Source: Bog-756 sp963745955 (GTDB lineage Bacteria; Actinomycetota; Acidimicrobiia; Acidimicrobiales; RAAP-2). Taken from it: a stretch of 64,000 bases of DNA. Of this stretch, positions 45,101 through 54,203 are shown in pieces. Both the position numbers and the translations under genes were made by a program. The stretch is from positions 62,001 through 126,000 of the forward strand of contig CAVUZI010000003.1 in NCBI GenBank assembly GCA_963745955.1, in the 5' to 3' direction. The notes under the pieces are model-generated. The model made no database searches. It saw only the letters and a program-made list of their open reading frames with translations, and was not told where the DNA came from. Positions within the stretch are counted from its first letter, which is position 1. Each line of letters opens with the position of its first letter.

Positions 45101-46303
45101 ATGTCCGAACTACCCCCGGTGACCCACTGGGACACCGACTTCGACGTGTTGGACCCGGCCTACGTGGCCGAGCCGTTCGGCATCTGGGACGAGTTGCGCC
45201 GGACCTGTCCGGTGGCCCACACCGACCGCCGGGGCAGCACCTGGCTGCCCACCCGGTACCAGGACGTGGTCGACCTGGCCCACGACATCGGCCATTTCAG
45301 CTCGACGGAGATCACGGTGATCCCCTTCGCCGGCGAGCCGGCCGACGAGCCGGTGCTCGAGTACGGGGTGCCCCCGATCTCCGCCGATCCGCCGCTGCAC
45401 ACCTGGACCCGGCGGCTCCTCCTGCCGTGGTTCTCCCACCGGAGGGTGGAGGGGTACGAGCCGATGACCCGCAAGCTGTGCGCGGAGCTGGTCGAGGGCT
45501 TCGTCATATCGGGATCGGCCGACGCGGCCGGCGACTACGCGCAGCAGATCCCGGTGCGGGTGATCGCCTCCATCCTCGGGGTGCCGAGCTCACTGTCGGA
45601 CACCTTCACCGGCTGGGTGCGCGACGTCCTCGAGTTCGCCGACCAACCCGAGCTCCGCCGGCGCGGCGTCGAGGGGCTCATCGGGTTCTTCGTCGAGGAG
45701 GTGGCCCGACGGAAGCGTGATCCCGGCGACGACCTGTTGAGCGAACTGCTGCACAGTGAAGTCGACGGGGCGCCGGTGGAGGAGAGCGTGGTGCTCGGGG
45801 TGGCCGCCCTCGTGCTCATCGCCGGGGTCGACACCACCTGGAGCGCCATCGGGTCCTCGCTCTGGCACCTGGCCACCCATCCCGATGACCGTCGGCGGAT
45901 GGTGTCCGAACCGGAGGTCATGCCCCTGGCCGTCGAAGAGCTCCTGCGGGCGTACTCGCCGGTGACCATGGCCCGTGTGGTGACCGAGGACATCGAGTTC
46001 CGGGGCTGCCCGATGAAGGCCGGTGACAAGGTGCTGATGAACTTCCCGGCGGCCAACCGCGACCCGGAGGCGTTCGAAGACCCCGACCACGTGGTCCTCG
46101 ACCGTCAGCTCAACCGCCACGTGGCCTTCGGTTCGGGTATCCACCGGTGCGCGGGCTCTAATCTGGCCCGTATGGAGCTGCGGGTGGCACTGGAGGAGTG
46201 GTTGGGGCACATCCCCGAATTCAGGTTGGCCGACAGCGCCGAGGTGACCTGGGCCGGCGGCCAGGTCCGGGGGCCACGTCGGCTGCCGGTGGTGTTCCCA
46301 TGA
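45101..46303 (+). CDS. Cytochrome P450
   Basis: This is an about 400-aa bacterial P450: I-helix VLIAGVDTTWSAIG, ExxR helix VEELLRAYSPV, and haem loop HVAFGSGIHRCAGSNLARME with the axial Cys. It hydroxylates a hydrophobic substrate using electrons from a ferredoxin; the next gene encodes one. ATG 45101 with AGGAG 4 nt upstream was chosen over ATG 45050. Subfamily is not assigned; steroid-type substrates are possible given neighbours. Confidence 0.92.
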   Translation: MSELPPVTHWDTDFDVLDPAYVAEPFGIWDELRRTCPVAHTDRRGSTWLPTRYQDVVDLAHDIGHFSSTEITVIPFAGEPADEPVLEYGVPPISADPPLHTWTRRLLLPWFSHRRVEGYEPMTRKLCAELVEGFVISGSADAAGDYAQQIPVRVIASILGVPSSLSDTFTGWVRDVLEFADQPELRRRGVEGLIGFFVEEVARRKRDPGDDLLSELLHSEVDGAPVEESVVLGVAALVLIAGVDTTWSAIGSSLWHLATHPDDRRRMVSEPEVMPLAVEELLRAYSPVTMARVVTEDIEFRGCPMKAGDKVLMNFPAANRDPEAFEDPDHVVLDRQLNRHVAFGSGIHRCAGSNLARMELRVALEEWLGHIPEFRLADSAEVTWAGGQVRGPRRLPVVFP

Positions 46304-46497
46304 GGATCCGGGTCGATCCGGAGAAGTGCCAGGGCCACGCCCGCTGCTACGGACTGGCTCCGCAGCTCTTCGACGTGGACGATTACGGGCTGTCCACCGT
46401 GGTGGGTGACGGCACGGTGCCAGCGGATCTCGAGGACAAGGCGCGCCTGGCCATCGCCAACTGCCCCGAGTACGCCATCGACGAGATCCCGGACTGA
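46300..46497 (+). CDS. [3Fe-4S] ferredoxin
   Basis: This 65-aa ferredoxin (MRIRVDPEKCQGHARCYGLA, then ANCPEYAID) has the CxxHxxC...C spacing of P450-associated [3Fe-4S] ferredoxins, with His replacing the fourth Cys. The start overlaps the P450 stop (ATGA), so they are co-translated as redox partners. The reductase could be the flavoprotein at 19.6-20.8 kb. Confidence 0.9.
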   Translation: MRIRVDPEKCQGHARCYGLAPQLFDVDDYGLSTVVGDGTVPADLEDKARLAIANCPEYAIDEIPD

Positions 46498-46603
46498 GGG
46501 ATCCCGCCGGGGCCGAGTTCAGGCGTCACCGGCCGGCGTCACCCATGGTAATTTTCCGGCCCGAGCGCGGGCAACGGAGACCGGCGACGACGGGAGGCGG
46601 AAG

Positions 46604-47257
46604 ATGACGACACTTGGCCAGTTCAACACCCAGACCTCGGACATGATCGCGGTCCACCAGGCGCTCCTCGGATCCCTGGACGCGGCGCCGGACCTCGTCG
46701 GCAAGGCCGGCGCCGATCCCGGTCGGGTCGAGATCATCGCGTCGTTCTACGACAACGTTCTCGAGTTCCTGCACGTCCATCACGCCGGCGAGGACGAGAT
46801 GATCTACCCGCTGTTGGAGGAGCGGTGCGCGCACGAGAAGGCGCTGCTCGAGCGGATCGACGATCAGCACAAGTTGCTCTATGAACCGATGGAGGCGGCC
46901 TGGGCCGCCATCGGCGCCTGGCGCGCCAGCCCCTCGGCCGACGCAGGTCAGGCGGTCGTCGACGCGATCTCGACCGTCGACACCACGCTGCGTCCCCACC
47001 TGAAGGAGGAAGAGGACACCGTGCTGCCCATCGCCTCGGCGTGGATGAGCCCCGAGGAGTGGTCCCAGCTCCCCGGTCACGCCCTGCAGTCGTTTCGGGG
47101 GGACAAGCCGTGGCTGGCGCTCGGCCTGGTTCGGGAGAGCCTCACGCCGGAGCAACGGGACGGAATGCTGGCCGGAATGCCGCCGCCCCTCCAATCGCTG
47201 TGGACCGACGAGTGGGAGCCGGCGTTCGACGCCTTCATCACCGAGGTCCGTCGATAG
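46604..47257 (+). CDS. Hemerythrin HHE-domain protein
   Basis: This 217-aa helical protein has iron-ligand patterns in HQALLGSL, LHVHHAGEDEMIYPLLEE, DDQHKLLYE and LRPHLKEEEDTVLPIA. Such cytoplasmic HHE proteins bind O2 or NO or manage iron. GGGAGGCGG lies just before ATG 46604. It carries no encapsulin targeting peptide. The stop codon is inside a 31-bp tandem duplication (47255-47316). Confidence 0.88.
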   Translation: MTTLGQFNTQTSDMIAVHQALLGSLDAAPDLVGKAGADPGRVEIIASFYDNVLEFLHVHHAGEDEMIYPLLEERCAHEKALLERIDDQHKLLYEPMEAAWAAIGAWRASPSADAGQAVVDAISTVDTTLRPHLKEEEDTVLPIASAWMSPEEWSQLPGHALQSFRGDKPWLALGLVRESLTPEQRDGMLAGMPPPLQSLWTDEWEPAFDAFITEVRR

Positions 47258-47316
47258 CGCCGGCCAGGGCGGCCCGACGCCGGAGTAGCGCCGGCCAGGA
47301 AGGTCCGACGCCGGAG
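47255..47316 (+). repeat. 31-bp tandem duplication after the hemerythrin gene
   Basis: TAGCGCCGGCCAGG...CCGACGCCGGAG occurs twice back to back (47255-47285, 47286-47316), differing at only three or four bases. The first copy includes the stop codon. Confidence 0.8.
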
Positions 47317-47390
47317 TCGAGAGGACCTGTCAGGGTGCCGCAGGTGTGCCATGTTCAGTTTTCCAAATTGGCCTAATTATCGGCTGTAGG

Positions 47391-49051
47391 GTAACTATTC
47401 AGCCCCTGACCGGAGGGTCCCCCACCTGGGCAGACAACGCGCGTACCGTGGGGAATTCCGACCCAGGACCCTCCCTCTGAGCCCTCCGGGGCGCCCCCCT
47501 ACGCCGAGTTGGTGGCCCTGAACGGCGAGCTGAGGTCCGCCCTGGTCGACCAGGCCGATCGGTTGGCCACCCTCGAAGCCACGGTGCTGGCCCTGACGGC
47601 GGACAATGCTCGGCTGCGATCCCGTCTGAGCACGAACTCGCGGAATTCGTCGAAGCCTCCCTCGAGCGACGGCTACGCCAAACCCGCGCCCAAGTCCCGC
47701 CGGGTCCGCTCGGGGAAGAAGCCTGGGAAACAGCCGGGCGACCCCGGCAAACACCTGGCCCAGGTGGCAGACCCTGACCTGGTTGTGGACCACCATCCGG
47801 ACCACTGTGGTGAATGCGGTGGAAGTTTGGCCTCCGCCCCGGTGACCAAGGTCATCACCCGCCAGGTCTTCGATCTGCCCCCGGTGGTGGCCCTGGTCAC
47901 CGAGCATCGCTGCGAGCGTCGCCGCTGTCGCTGTGGAGCCGAGACCGCCGCCCCGTTCCCGGCTCCGGCCACCGGCCCGGCCTGTTACGGGCCCAACCTC
48001 CGGGCCCTGATCTGCTACCTGGTGGTCCGCCAGCACCTCCCCATCAAGCGGGTGGCCGAACTGATGCGGGACGCCTACGGGATCCCGGTGTCGACCGGGA
48101 TCATCGTGGCCATGGTCAGTGAGGGGGCGGAGCGCCTGGAGGACTTCTTGTCCTCGCTCCGGGACCAGTTGCGCTCGGCCGACGTCGTCCATGCCGACGA
48201 GACCGGCCTGCGGGTGGCCGCCTCGTTGCACTGGGTCCACTCCGTCTCGACCCAGGACTCGACCTTGTACCACCTCGATGCGAGACGGGGCCCGACCGCC
48301 ATCGAGGCCATGGACATCCTCGCCCACCTGCGGGGGGTGGTGGTCCATGACGGCTGGCTCCCCTATCGCACCTTTGCCCACCACGATGAGGTGGAGCATG
48401 CCTTGTGCAACGCCCACCACCTCCGAGAGCTCGACGCCGTGAAGGACACCAAAGGCCAGGAGTGGGCCCGTGACATGGTGGCCTTCTTGGCCGATACCTG
48501 GCACCGGGTCCAAGTGGCCAAAGCGGACGGTGCCACCTCGTTCGGCCCCGATGAGCTGGCCTCGTTGCGGGCCGCCTTCTTCCGCATCCTCGAGGCCGGC
48601 CACGCGGCCAATCCGCTGGACGACCCCGAGCCCACTCCGGCGGACTTGCTGATGACCCGGAGCAGGCCCAGACGCTCACCTGCGGGCAACATCGTCCGAC
48701 GCTTTGACAAGTTCCCAGCCGACGTCCTCCGCTTCGCCACCGACTTCAGGGTTCCCTTCGACAACAACGAAGCCGAGCGACAAGTGAGGATGGTCAAGGT
48801 CCAACAGAAGATCTCGGGCGGGTTCCGGACCACCAGCGGCGCTACCTCCTGGCTGGCGCTGCGAAGCTATCTCGCCACGGTGATGAAGCAGGGCCAGAGC
48901 CCTCTCGACGCCCTCCGGCGCCTGGCGCTCGGCGACCCCTGGATGCCGGCCATCAATGGCAGCGGCTAAGCCCACACTGCCCGGATGCCGACCCCACCAC
49001 ACGCCCTTCAGTGGGGCGACTACCTGCCCTGGTCAGGGGCTGAATAGTTAC
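47391..49051 (+). mobile_element. Complete IS66-family element (single-ORF, ISBst12-like)
   Basis: The 1661-bp element has at least 21-bp perfect terminal inverted repeats beginning GTAACTATTCAGCCCC and ending with its complement. It is flanked by 8-bp direct repeats GCTGTAGG (47383-47390 and 49052-49059), the size typical for IS66. It encodes only the large transposase, as the ISBst12 subgroup does, without tnpA or tnpB. It inserted into one arm of a long palindrome. Confidence 0.93.
47509..48969 (+). CDS. IS66-type transposase
   Basis: This 486-aa protein has an N-terminal coiled coil (RLATLEATVLALTADNARLR), the basic SKPPSSDG motif, a zinc ribbon (CGECGG, RCERRRCRCG), and the DDE core: VHADETGLR (Asp), VVVHDGWLPY (Asp) and FDNNEAERQVRMVK (Glu), with QQKISGGFRT after. 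It moves the element by cut or copy and paste. Full length and likely active. The start codon is a GTG; earlier codons just after the left end are possible. Confidence 0.93.
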   Translation: MVALNGELRSALVDQADRLATLEATVLALTADNARLRSRLSTNSRNSSKPPSSDGYAKPAPKSRRVRSGKKPGKQPGDPGKHLAQVADPDLVVDHHPDHCGECGGSLASAPVTKVITRQVFDLPPVVALVTEHRCERRRCRCGAETAAPFPAPATGPACYGPNLRALICYLVVRQHLPIKRVAELMRDAYGIPVSTGIIVAMVSEGAERLEDFLSSLRDQLRSADVVHADETGLRVAASLHWVHSVSTQDSTLYHLDARRGPTAIEAMDILAHLRGVVVHDGWLPYRTFAHHDEVEHALCNAHHLRELDAVKDTKGQEWARDMVAFLADTWHRVQVAKADGATSFGPDELASLRAAFFRILEAGHAANPLDDPEPTPADLLMTRSRPRRSPAGNIVRRFDKFPADVLRFATDFRVPFDNNEAERQVRMVKVQQKISGGFRTTSGATSWLALRSYLATVMKQGQSPLDALRRLALGDPWMPAINGSG

Positions 49052-49191
49052 GCTGTAGGCGATAGGGAAGCTCTCCAGCTAACGGCTGCAGGCGATAATT
49101 AAGGCAATTCCGGCGACTCAAGATGCCGCCGGGACACCCCACGCGCGTTGGGATTCACGTCCGGGTGGCCGACCTTGTCAGACCGGCGGCC

Positions 49192-50397
49192 TCACGAAAG
49201 GCGTTCGACGATCATGGCCATCCCCTGGCCGCCCCCTACGCACATCGACTCGAGCCCGATCGTCTTGCCGGTGTCCTCGAGGGCGTTGAGCAACGTGGTC
49301 ATGATGCGGGCACCGGTCTGTCCGAAGGGATGGCCGAGGGCGATGGCCCCACCCTTTACGTTCAACTTGTCGTAACTGATACCGAGCTCCTTGGCCGAGG
49401 GAACCACCTGCGCGGCGAACGCCTCGTTGATCTCGACGAGATCGATGTCGTCGATGGTCATGCCCGCCCGGGTCAGGGTCTGCCGGATGGCGCCGATCGG
49501 CCCGAGTCCCATGATCTCGGGGTTGAGCCCGGTGACCCCGCTGGCCACGATTCGGGCCAACGGGGTGATGCCGAGCTCGCGTGCCTTGGTGTCGCTCATC
49601 ACGATGACGGCGGCGGCCCCGTCGTTGAGCGGGCAGGCGTTGCCGGCGGTGACGGTGCCGCCGTCCCGGAACACCGGTCGCAGGGCGGCCAGTCCCTCGA
49701 GGGTGGTGCCCGGCCGCGGACCGTCGTCCTTCGTCACCACATTCCCGTTCGGGGTGGTCACCGGGATGATCTCCCGGTCGAAGAAGCCCGACTCCTGAGC
49801 GGCGACGGCCCGCGTCTGGGACTGGAGGGCGAACTCGTCCTGCTCCTCACGGCTTACCTTCTTGTACTCGGCCACGTTCTCCGCGGTCTGGCCCATGGCG
49901 ATGTAGACATCGGGCAGGCCGGCCAGCGGCGTCCACGGCTCGCCGGCGGCCGGGGTGCGCTCCACGGTGCGGGCCTCCGCCTCCGCGAACAGCTCGTTGT
50001 GCGGACCGGTGTCGGCGGCCCCGTGGGCATAGCGGCTGACGGTCTCCACGCCGGCGGCCACGAAAATGTCCCCCTCTCCGGCCCGGATGGCGTGGGCGGC
50101 CATGCGGATGGTCTGGAGGGAGGAGGAGCAGTAGCGGTTGACGGTGACCCCGGGCACGTCGGGCAGGCCGGCCAGCAGCGCGGCCACCCGACCTACGTTG
50201 TAGCCCGCCTCCCCGCCCGGTTGGCCCGAGCCCATGATCACGTCCTCCACCGACTGCGGGTCGAGCTGGGGAACCTTGGCCAGGACCTCGCGGATCACCA
50301 GGGCGGCGAGGTCGTCGGGCCGGCAGTCGACCAGCGAGCCCTTGTTGGCGCGTCCGATCGGGGTACGGCCGGTGGCGACGATGACGGCTTCGGGCAT
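49192..50397 (-). CDS. Acetyl-CoA acetyltransferase / thiolase
   Basis: This 401-aa thiolase has the active Cys in VNRYCSSSLQTI (about residue 90), the His in GGAIALGHPFGQTGAR (about 354) and the second Cys in SMCVGGGQGMAM (about 385). It releases acetyl-CoA or propionyl-CoA from a 3-ketoacyl-CoA. GAGGAG lies 6 nt upstream of the ATG. It is divergent from the paired dehydrogenases and shares a regulatory gap with a KstR-like site, suggesting the same beta-oxidation route. Confidence 0.92.
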   Translation of the reverse strand: MPEAVIVATGRTPIGRANKGSLVDCRPDDLAALVIREVLAKVPQLDPQSVEDVIMGSGQPGGEAGYNVGRVAALLAGLPDVPGVTVNRYCSSSLQTIRMAAHAIRAGEGDIFVAAGVETVSRYAHGAADTGPHNELFAEAEARTVERTPAAGEPWTPLAGLPDVYIAMGQTAENVAEYKKVSREEQDEFALQSQTRAVAAQESGFFDREIIPVTTPNGNVVTKDDGPRPGTTLEGLAALRPVFRDGGTVTAGNACPLNDGAAAVIVMSDTKARELGITPLARIVASGVTGLNPEIMGLGPIGAIRQTLTRAGMTIDDIDLVEINEAFAAQVVPSAKELGISYDKLNVKGGAIALGHPFGQTGARIMTTLLNALEDTGKTIGLESMCVGGGQGMAMIVERLS

Positions 50398-50455
50398 GTG
50401 GTGCTCCTCGGGACTCGGCGGCGGGGCCGCGCTGGCGGTTCGGGACTGGTCTGAA

Positions 50456-50471
50456 GTTACCGGGTGGTAAC
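50456..50471. promoter_or_regulatory. Inverted repeat upstream of the thiolase
   Basis: GTTACC and GGTAAC flank a 4-bp spacer, about 60 bp upstream of the thiolase start. Possible operator; no regulator assigned. Confidence 0.45.
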
Positions 50472-50589
50472 CCTAGCGGTGCCCGGCGCGGCGCATGTCC
50501 GGACATCCGTCGGGCAGGCTACTGGGCGCGACCGGGTCTGACCCGGTCGCAGACCTCCGACCGCCGGTGGCGCTCCGGCCCGAGGTGAA

Positions 50590-50603
50590 TGTAACGTGTT
50601 CTA
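50590..50603. promoter_or_regulatory. KstR-like operator
   Basis: TGTAACGTGTTCTA matches TNNAACNNGTTNNA, the consensus of the TetR-family cholesterol regulator KstR, at every fixed position. It lies in the divergent gap, about 150 bp before the dehydrogenase operon and about 190 bp from the thiolase. No kstR gene is in the window. Confidence 0.65.
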
Positions 50604-50751
50604 GTCGTCCGATTCTCGCCGTTGGATCGCCGCGTGGCGTCGTCGGGGCGGTGCCCTGGGCTCTACAGTCAAAGGGGCCGGACCGTCCACGGGGCGGGCA
50701 GCCGGGGGAGGCCCTCCGGGCCGGAATCGCAGTCACGAAGGGGAGGACCCA

Positions 50752-51927
50752 ATGGAGATCGGCTACACCGAGGAACAAGAGGCTCTCCGGGACCGCCTCC
50801 GCGAGTACTACGCCAACTTGCTCACCCCGGAGGTCGAGGCCCAGTTGGCCGACAGCCACGGGATCGGTCCCGACATGCGACGAGTGGTGAAGCAGATGGC
50901 CACGGACGGCTGGCTCGGCATCGGCTGGCCCACCGAGTACGGGGGCCAGGGCCGCTCTGCCATCGAGCAGTACATCTTCTTCGACGAGTCCATGCGCGCC
51001 GGGGCGCCGGTCCCCATGCTGACCATCAACACGGTGGGGCCGACCATCATGCAGTTCGGGAGTCCGGAGCAGAAGGAGTTCTTCCTCCCGAAGATCCTCG
51101 CCGGTGACATCCACTTCTGCATCGGGTACACCGAACCGGAGTCGGGCACCGATCTGGCCTCGCTGCAGACCCGTGCCGTCCGCGACGGCGACGAGTACAT
51201 CATCAACGGCCAGAAGATCTACACGTCCCTGGCCGGGGGGGCCGACTACATCTGGTTGGCCACCCGCACCGACCCGGAGGTCGCCAAGCACAAGGGCATC
51301 TCGCTGTTCATCGTGCCCATGGACACGCCCGGCATCAAGGTGGTGCCCATGCACCTGCTCGGCGACCACAACATCAACTACACGTTCTACGAGGACGTGA
51401 GGGTCCCGGCCACGAGCCTGGTCGGCGGCGAGAACAACGGATGGTCGCTCATCACCAACCAGCTCAACCACGAGCGGGTCACCCTGTGCTCGGCCGGGAT
51501 CATCGAGCGGGCCGTCACCGATGTGACGGCGTGGGCCCAGAACACCAAGCTGGCCGACGGGCGACGGGTGATCGACCAGGAGTGGGTGCAGGTGCACCTG
51601 GCCCGCATCAATGCCCGCCTGGAGTTCCTCAAGCTCATCAACTGGAAGGTGGCCTGGACGGCGACCCAGGGCCACCTCGACGTGGCCGACGCCTCGACCA
51701 CCAAGGTGTTCGGCACCGAGTTCTACATGGAGGCCTTCAAGCTGATGATGGAGGTGGTGGGCCAGGCCGGCTACCTCACTCGGGGAAGCCCCGAGGCGGT
51801 CCTGGCCGGGCGGCTCGAGATGTACGCCCGCAGCCTGGTCATCCTCACCTTCGGCGGTGGGACCAATGAGATCCAGCGCGACCTGATCGCCATCTTCGGT
51901 CTCGGTCTGCCCCGTTCGCTCCGATAG
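50752..51927 (+). CDS. Acyl-CoA dehydrogenase, FadE29/ChsE2-like
   Basis: This 391-aa subunit reads PTEYGGQGRSAIEQYIFFDE, IGYTEPESGTDLASLQTRAV (FAD side), INGQKIYTSLAGGADYIWLA, TDPEVAKHKGISLFIVPMD and TFGGGTNEIQRDLIA. The sequence is close in pattern to FadE29, half of a two-gene dehydrogenase that acts on the steroid side chain or similar. The adjacent gene provides the other subunit. GGGGAGGACCC precedes ATG 50752. Confidence 0.85.
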   Translation: MEIGYTEEQEALRDRLREYYANLLTPEVEAQLADSHGIGPDMRRVVKQMATDGWLGIGWPTEYGGQGRSAIEQYIFFDESMRAGAPVPMLTINTVGPTIMQFGSPEQKEFFLPKILAGDIHFCIGYTEPESGTDLASLQTRAVRDGDEYIINGQKIYTSLAGGADYIWLATRTDPEVAKHKGISLFIVPMDTPGIKVVPMHLLGDHNINYTFYEDVRVPATSLVGGENNGWSLITNQLNHERVTLCSAGIIERAVTDVTAWAQNTKLADGRRVIDQEWVQVHLARINARLEFLKLINWKVAWTATQGHLDVADASTTKVFGTEFYMEAFKLMMEVVGQAGYLTRGSPEAVLAGRLEMYARSLVILTFGGGTNEIQRDLIAIFGLGLPRSLR

Positions 51928-51960
51928 AACTGTCGCTCCGATAGAAGAGGTAGGACAACC

Positions 51961-53088
51961 ATGGACTTCTCCTTCAGCGAAGAACAAGAGGCCGTCCGGG
52001 AGCTGGCCGGCCGGATCTTCACCGACCTGGCCACGCACGAGCGGTTGCGTGAGATCGAGTCCGAGCCCGACGGCGATCGGTTCGACGGCAAGATCTGGGC
52101 CGAGCTGGCCGCCGCCGGCCTGCTCGGCATCGCCCTCCCCGAGGAGGTGGGGGGCGCCGGTCTGGGGTTCGTCGAGACGTGCCTCGTGGTCGAGGCGGCC
52201 GGCCACAGCGCGGCCTACGTTCCGGTCATCGAGACGTTGGCCGCGGCGGCCCCGGCGATTGCCCGCTTCGGCACCGAGGCCCAGCGCCGGAAGTGGCTAC
52301 CCGGCGTCGTGAGCGGTGACACCGTGCTCACCACGGCTCTGGTGGAGCTGGGCGGCAGCCCGGGCTCCCCGTCGGTGGTCGCCGAGCGAGTCGGCGAGGG
52401 CTGGACACTCTCGGGGTCCAAGTCGTGTGTCCCCTCGGGCACGGTCGCCCACGCGGTGCTGGTGACCGCCCGGGTGGACCCCGGCTCCGTCGCCGTGTTC
52501 ATCGTGGACCCGTCGGCGGCCGGCGTCACCCGCGAACGCCAGGACGCCAACACCGGCCAGCCGGAAGCGGTGCTCACCCTGGCCGGCACGCCGGTCGGCC
52601 CCGACGCGTTGTTGGGATCGGTCGAAGAAGGCTCCTCGATCATCGAGTGGCTGGTCCAGCGGACCACCGCCGCCGTGGCCGTGGCCCAGGCCGGTGCGGC
52701 CTCGGCTGCGCTCGCCCTGGTGGCGGAGTACACCAAGTCGAGGGAGCAGTTCGGCAAGCCGATCGCCACCTTCCAGGCGGTCGGCCAACGCGCCGCCGAC
52801 GCCTACGTCGACACCGAGGCCATCCGCCTCACCGCGTGGCAGGCGGCCTGGCGGATCGCCGAAGGGCTGCCCGCCGACAAGGAGGTGGCAATCGCCAAGT
52901 TCTGGGCCGCGGACGGGGGCCAGCGGGTGGTGCACGCCGCCGTACACCTCCACGGCGGCGTGGGGGTCGATCGTGACTACCCGCTGCACCGGTACTTCCT
53001 GATGACCAAGCACCTCGAGCTGACCCTGGGCGGTGCCACCGAGCAGCTGCTCCAGCTCGGGGCCATCCTGGCCTCCGAGCCGGTCTGA
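51961..53088 (+). CDS. Acyl-CoA dehydrogenase, FadE28/ChsE1-like subunit
   Basis: This 375-aa subunit reads PEEVGGAGLGFVETCLVVEA, SREQFGKPIATFQAVGQRAA, and VHLHGGVGVDRDYPLHRYF; it lacks a strong SEPGAGSD loop, having LVELGGSPGSPS instead. It probably forms an alpha2beta2 enzyme with the gene before it, in which FAD sites are shared. A near-duplicate TCGCTCCGATAGAA (about 51915 and 51931) surrounds the previous stop. GAAGAGGTAGGA precedes ATG 51961. Confidence 0.85.
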   Translation: MDFSFSEEQEAVRELAGRIFTDLATHERLREIESEPDGDRFDGKIWAELAAAGLLGIALPEEVGGAGLGFVETCLVVEAAGHSAAYVPVIETLAAAAPAIARFGTEAQRRKWLPGVVSGDTVLTTALVELGGSPGSPSVVAERVGEGWTLSGSKSCVPSGTVAHAVLVTARVDPGSVAVFIVDPSAAGVTRERQDANTGQPEAVLTLAGTPVGPDALLGSVEEGSSIIEWLVQRTTAAVAVAQAGAASAALALVAEYTKSREQFGKPIATFQAVGQRAADAYVDTEAIRLTAWQAAWRIAEGLPADKEVAIAKFWAADGGQRVVHAAVHLHGGVGVDRDYPLHRYFLMTKHLELTLGGATEQLLQLGAILASEPV

Positions 53089-53110
53089 ACGGGGCGTTCC
53101 CGCCGTGGTG

Positions 53111-54203
53111 ATGGGACGACGGCCCGGGGTGGCCCGCTCGTCGTGGCCGATCACCACCACCGACCTCCTGGGCCTGGCCGGCCAGCTGTCGACGGCGATG
53201 GTCCGGGTTCCGTTCCGCAGGCCGTGGGCGGGGGACGGCAACCTTCCCCACAACGTCGCCGTGGCCGTCACCCGGGAGACGCTCCGGTCGTTCATGGGGT
53301 ACTCGTCCGCGCTCCCCATCGCCGAGTGGCGATCGGTCGAGGTCGTGCTGGACGACCTGTGTGCTGTGATCATGCCCCCCCTGGTGCGCTCGGTCGACAT
53401 CGTGCAGCAGGCGGACACCGTGGCCGGCGTGCCCGGGATCTGGTATCGGCCGAGACACGGCGGATCCCGCGCCACCATGCTCTACCTCCACGGCGGTGGG
53501 TACGTCGGGACCTCGCCCCGCATGTACGGGTTGTTCGTCTCGTGGCTGTGCCGTCGTACCGGTTGCCAGATCTTCGTTGCCGATATCCGGTTGGCCCCGG
53601 AGTTCCCCTTCCCCGCCGACCTGGAGGACGCCGTGCTGGTCCTCGAGGCGCTGCTGGCCGGAGGGGTCGATCCCTCGCATCTGTTCGTCGCAGGGGACTC
53701 GAGCGGCGGGGGACTGGTCTCGTCCCTCATCTACTCGATGGTGGTCGACGCACCATCGGCCCATCGCCGGCGTGGTGCTGTTCTCACCGGAGCTCGACCT
53801 CGTCCTCGACGAACCGTCGATCACCGAGAATGCCGATCGGGACATCCTGCCGTGGAACATCCCGACCTCCCCGTACCTGCACGGCCGCGAACCGGACGCC
53901 GGGTCGGTGTCCGCCGTGGACCAGGATGTGAGTGGATGGCCGCCGACCTTCGTCTCCTACGGGGGCGACGAGATGTTCCGCGACTCCATCCGCCGGTTCG
54001 TGGCCCACCTGGACGCGGCCGGCGTGGACGTGGTCGCCTCCGAGGAACCCGGGATGTTCCATGTGTTCCCCATCCTCATGCCGTGGGCGGAGGCGAGCCG
54101 GCAGGTCTACCGGGCGGTGGGTGAGTTCGTCACCTCCCACCTCGGCGACCGTCCCGATCCCCCGGCCCCGTCCGCGCCCCATGCCGGGGAAGGACCACCG
54201 TGA
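53111..54203 (+). pseudogene. Alpha/beta hydrolase (hormone-sensitive lipase family), frameshifted
   Basis: This is an about 364-aa esterase with oxyanion motif LYLHGGGYVGTSPRM, nucleophile elbow VAGDSSGGGLVSS (Ser), and later YGGDEMFRDS (Asp) and EPGMFHVFP (His). Near 53757 the frame changes; one lost base explains it, and the rest continues as PIAGVVLFSPELDL to TGA 54201-54203. Start ATG 53111; GTG 53105 and 53108 also fit. It overlaps the VOC gene start (GTGA). Confidence 0.82.

Larger units (their letters stand above)
47366..49109. repeat. Imperfect palindrome split by the IS66 insertion
   Basis: Before insertion the arms AATTGGCCTAATTATCGGC (from 47366) and the complement of GATAATTAAGGCAATT (ending 49109) would face each other around a short loop, with stems about 30 bp long. 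The insertion and its 8-bp duplication lie in the left arm. This could be a two-way terminator for convergent genes or the remains of a small non-coding mobile element. Confidence 0.6.

Noticed and set aside
46604..47257. Hemerythrin protein as an encapsulin cargo
   Set aside because: The C-terminus (AFDAFITEVRR) has no targeting peptide and the gene is 13 kb from the shell gene.
53143..53931. Second open frame over the esterase gene
   Set aside because: Only the other frames carry the HGGGY and GDSSGGG motifs.
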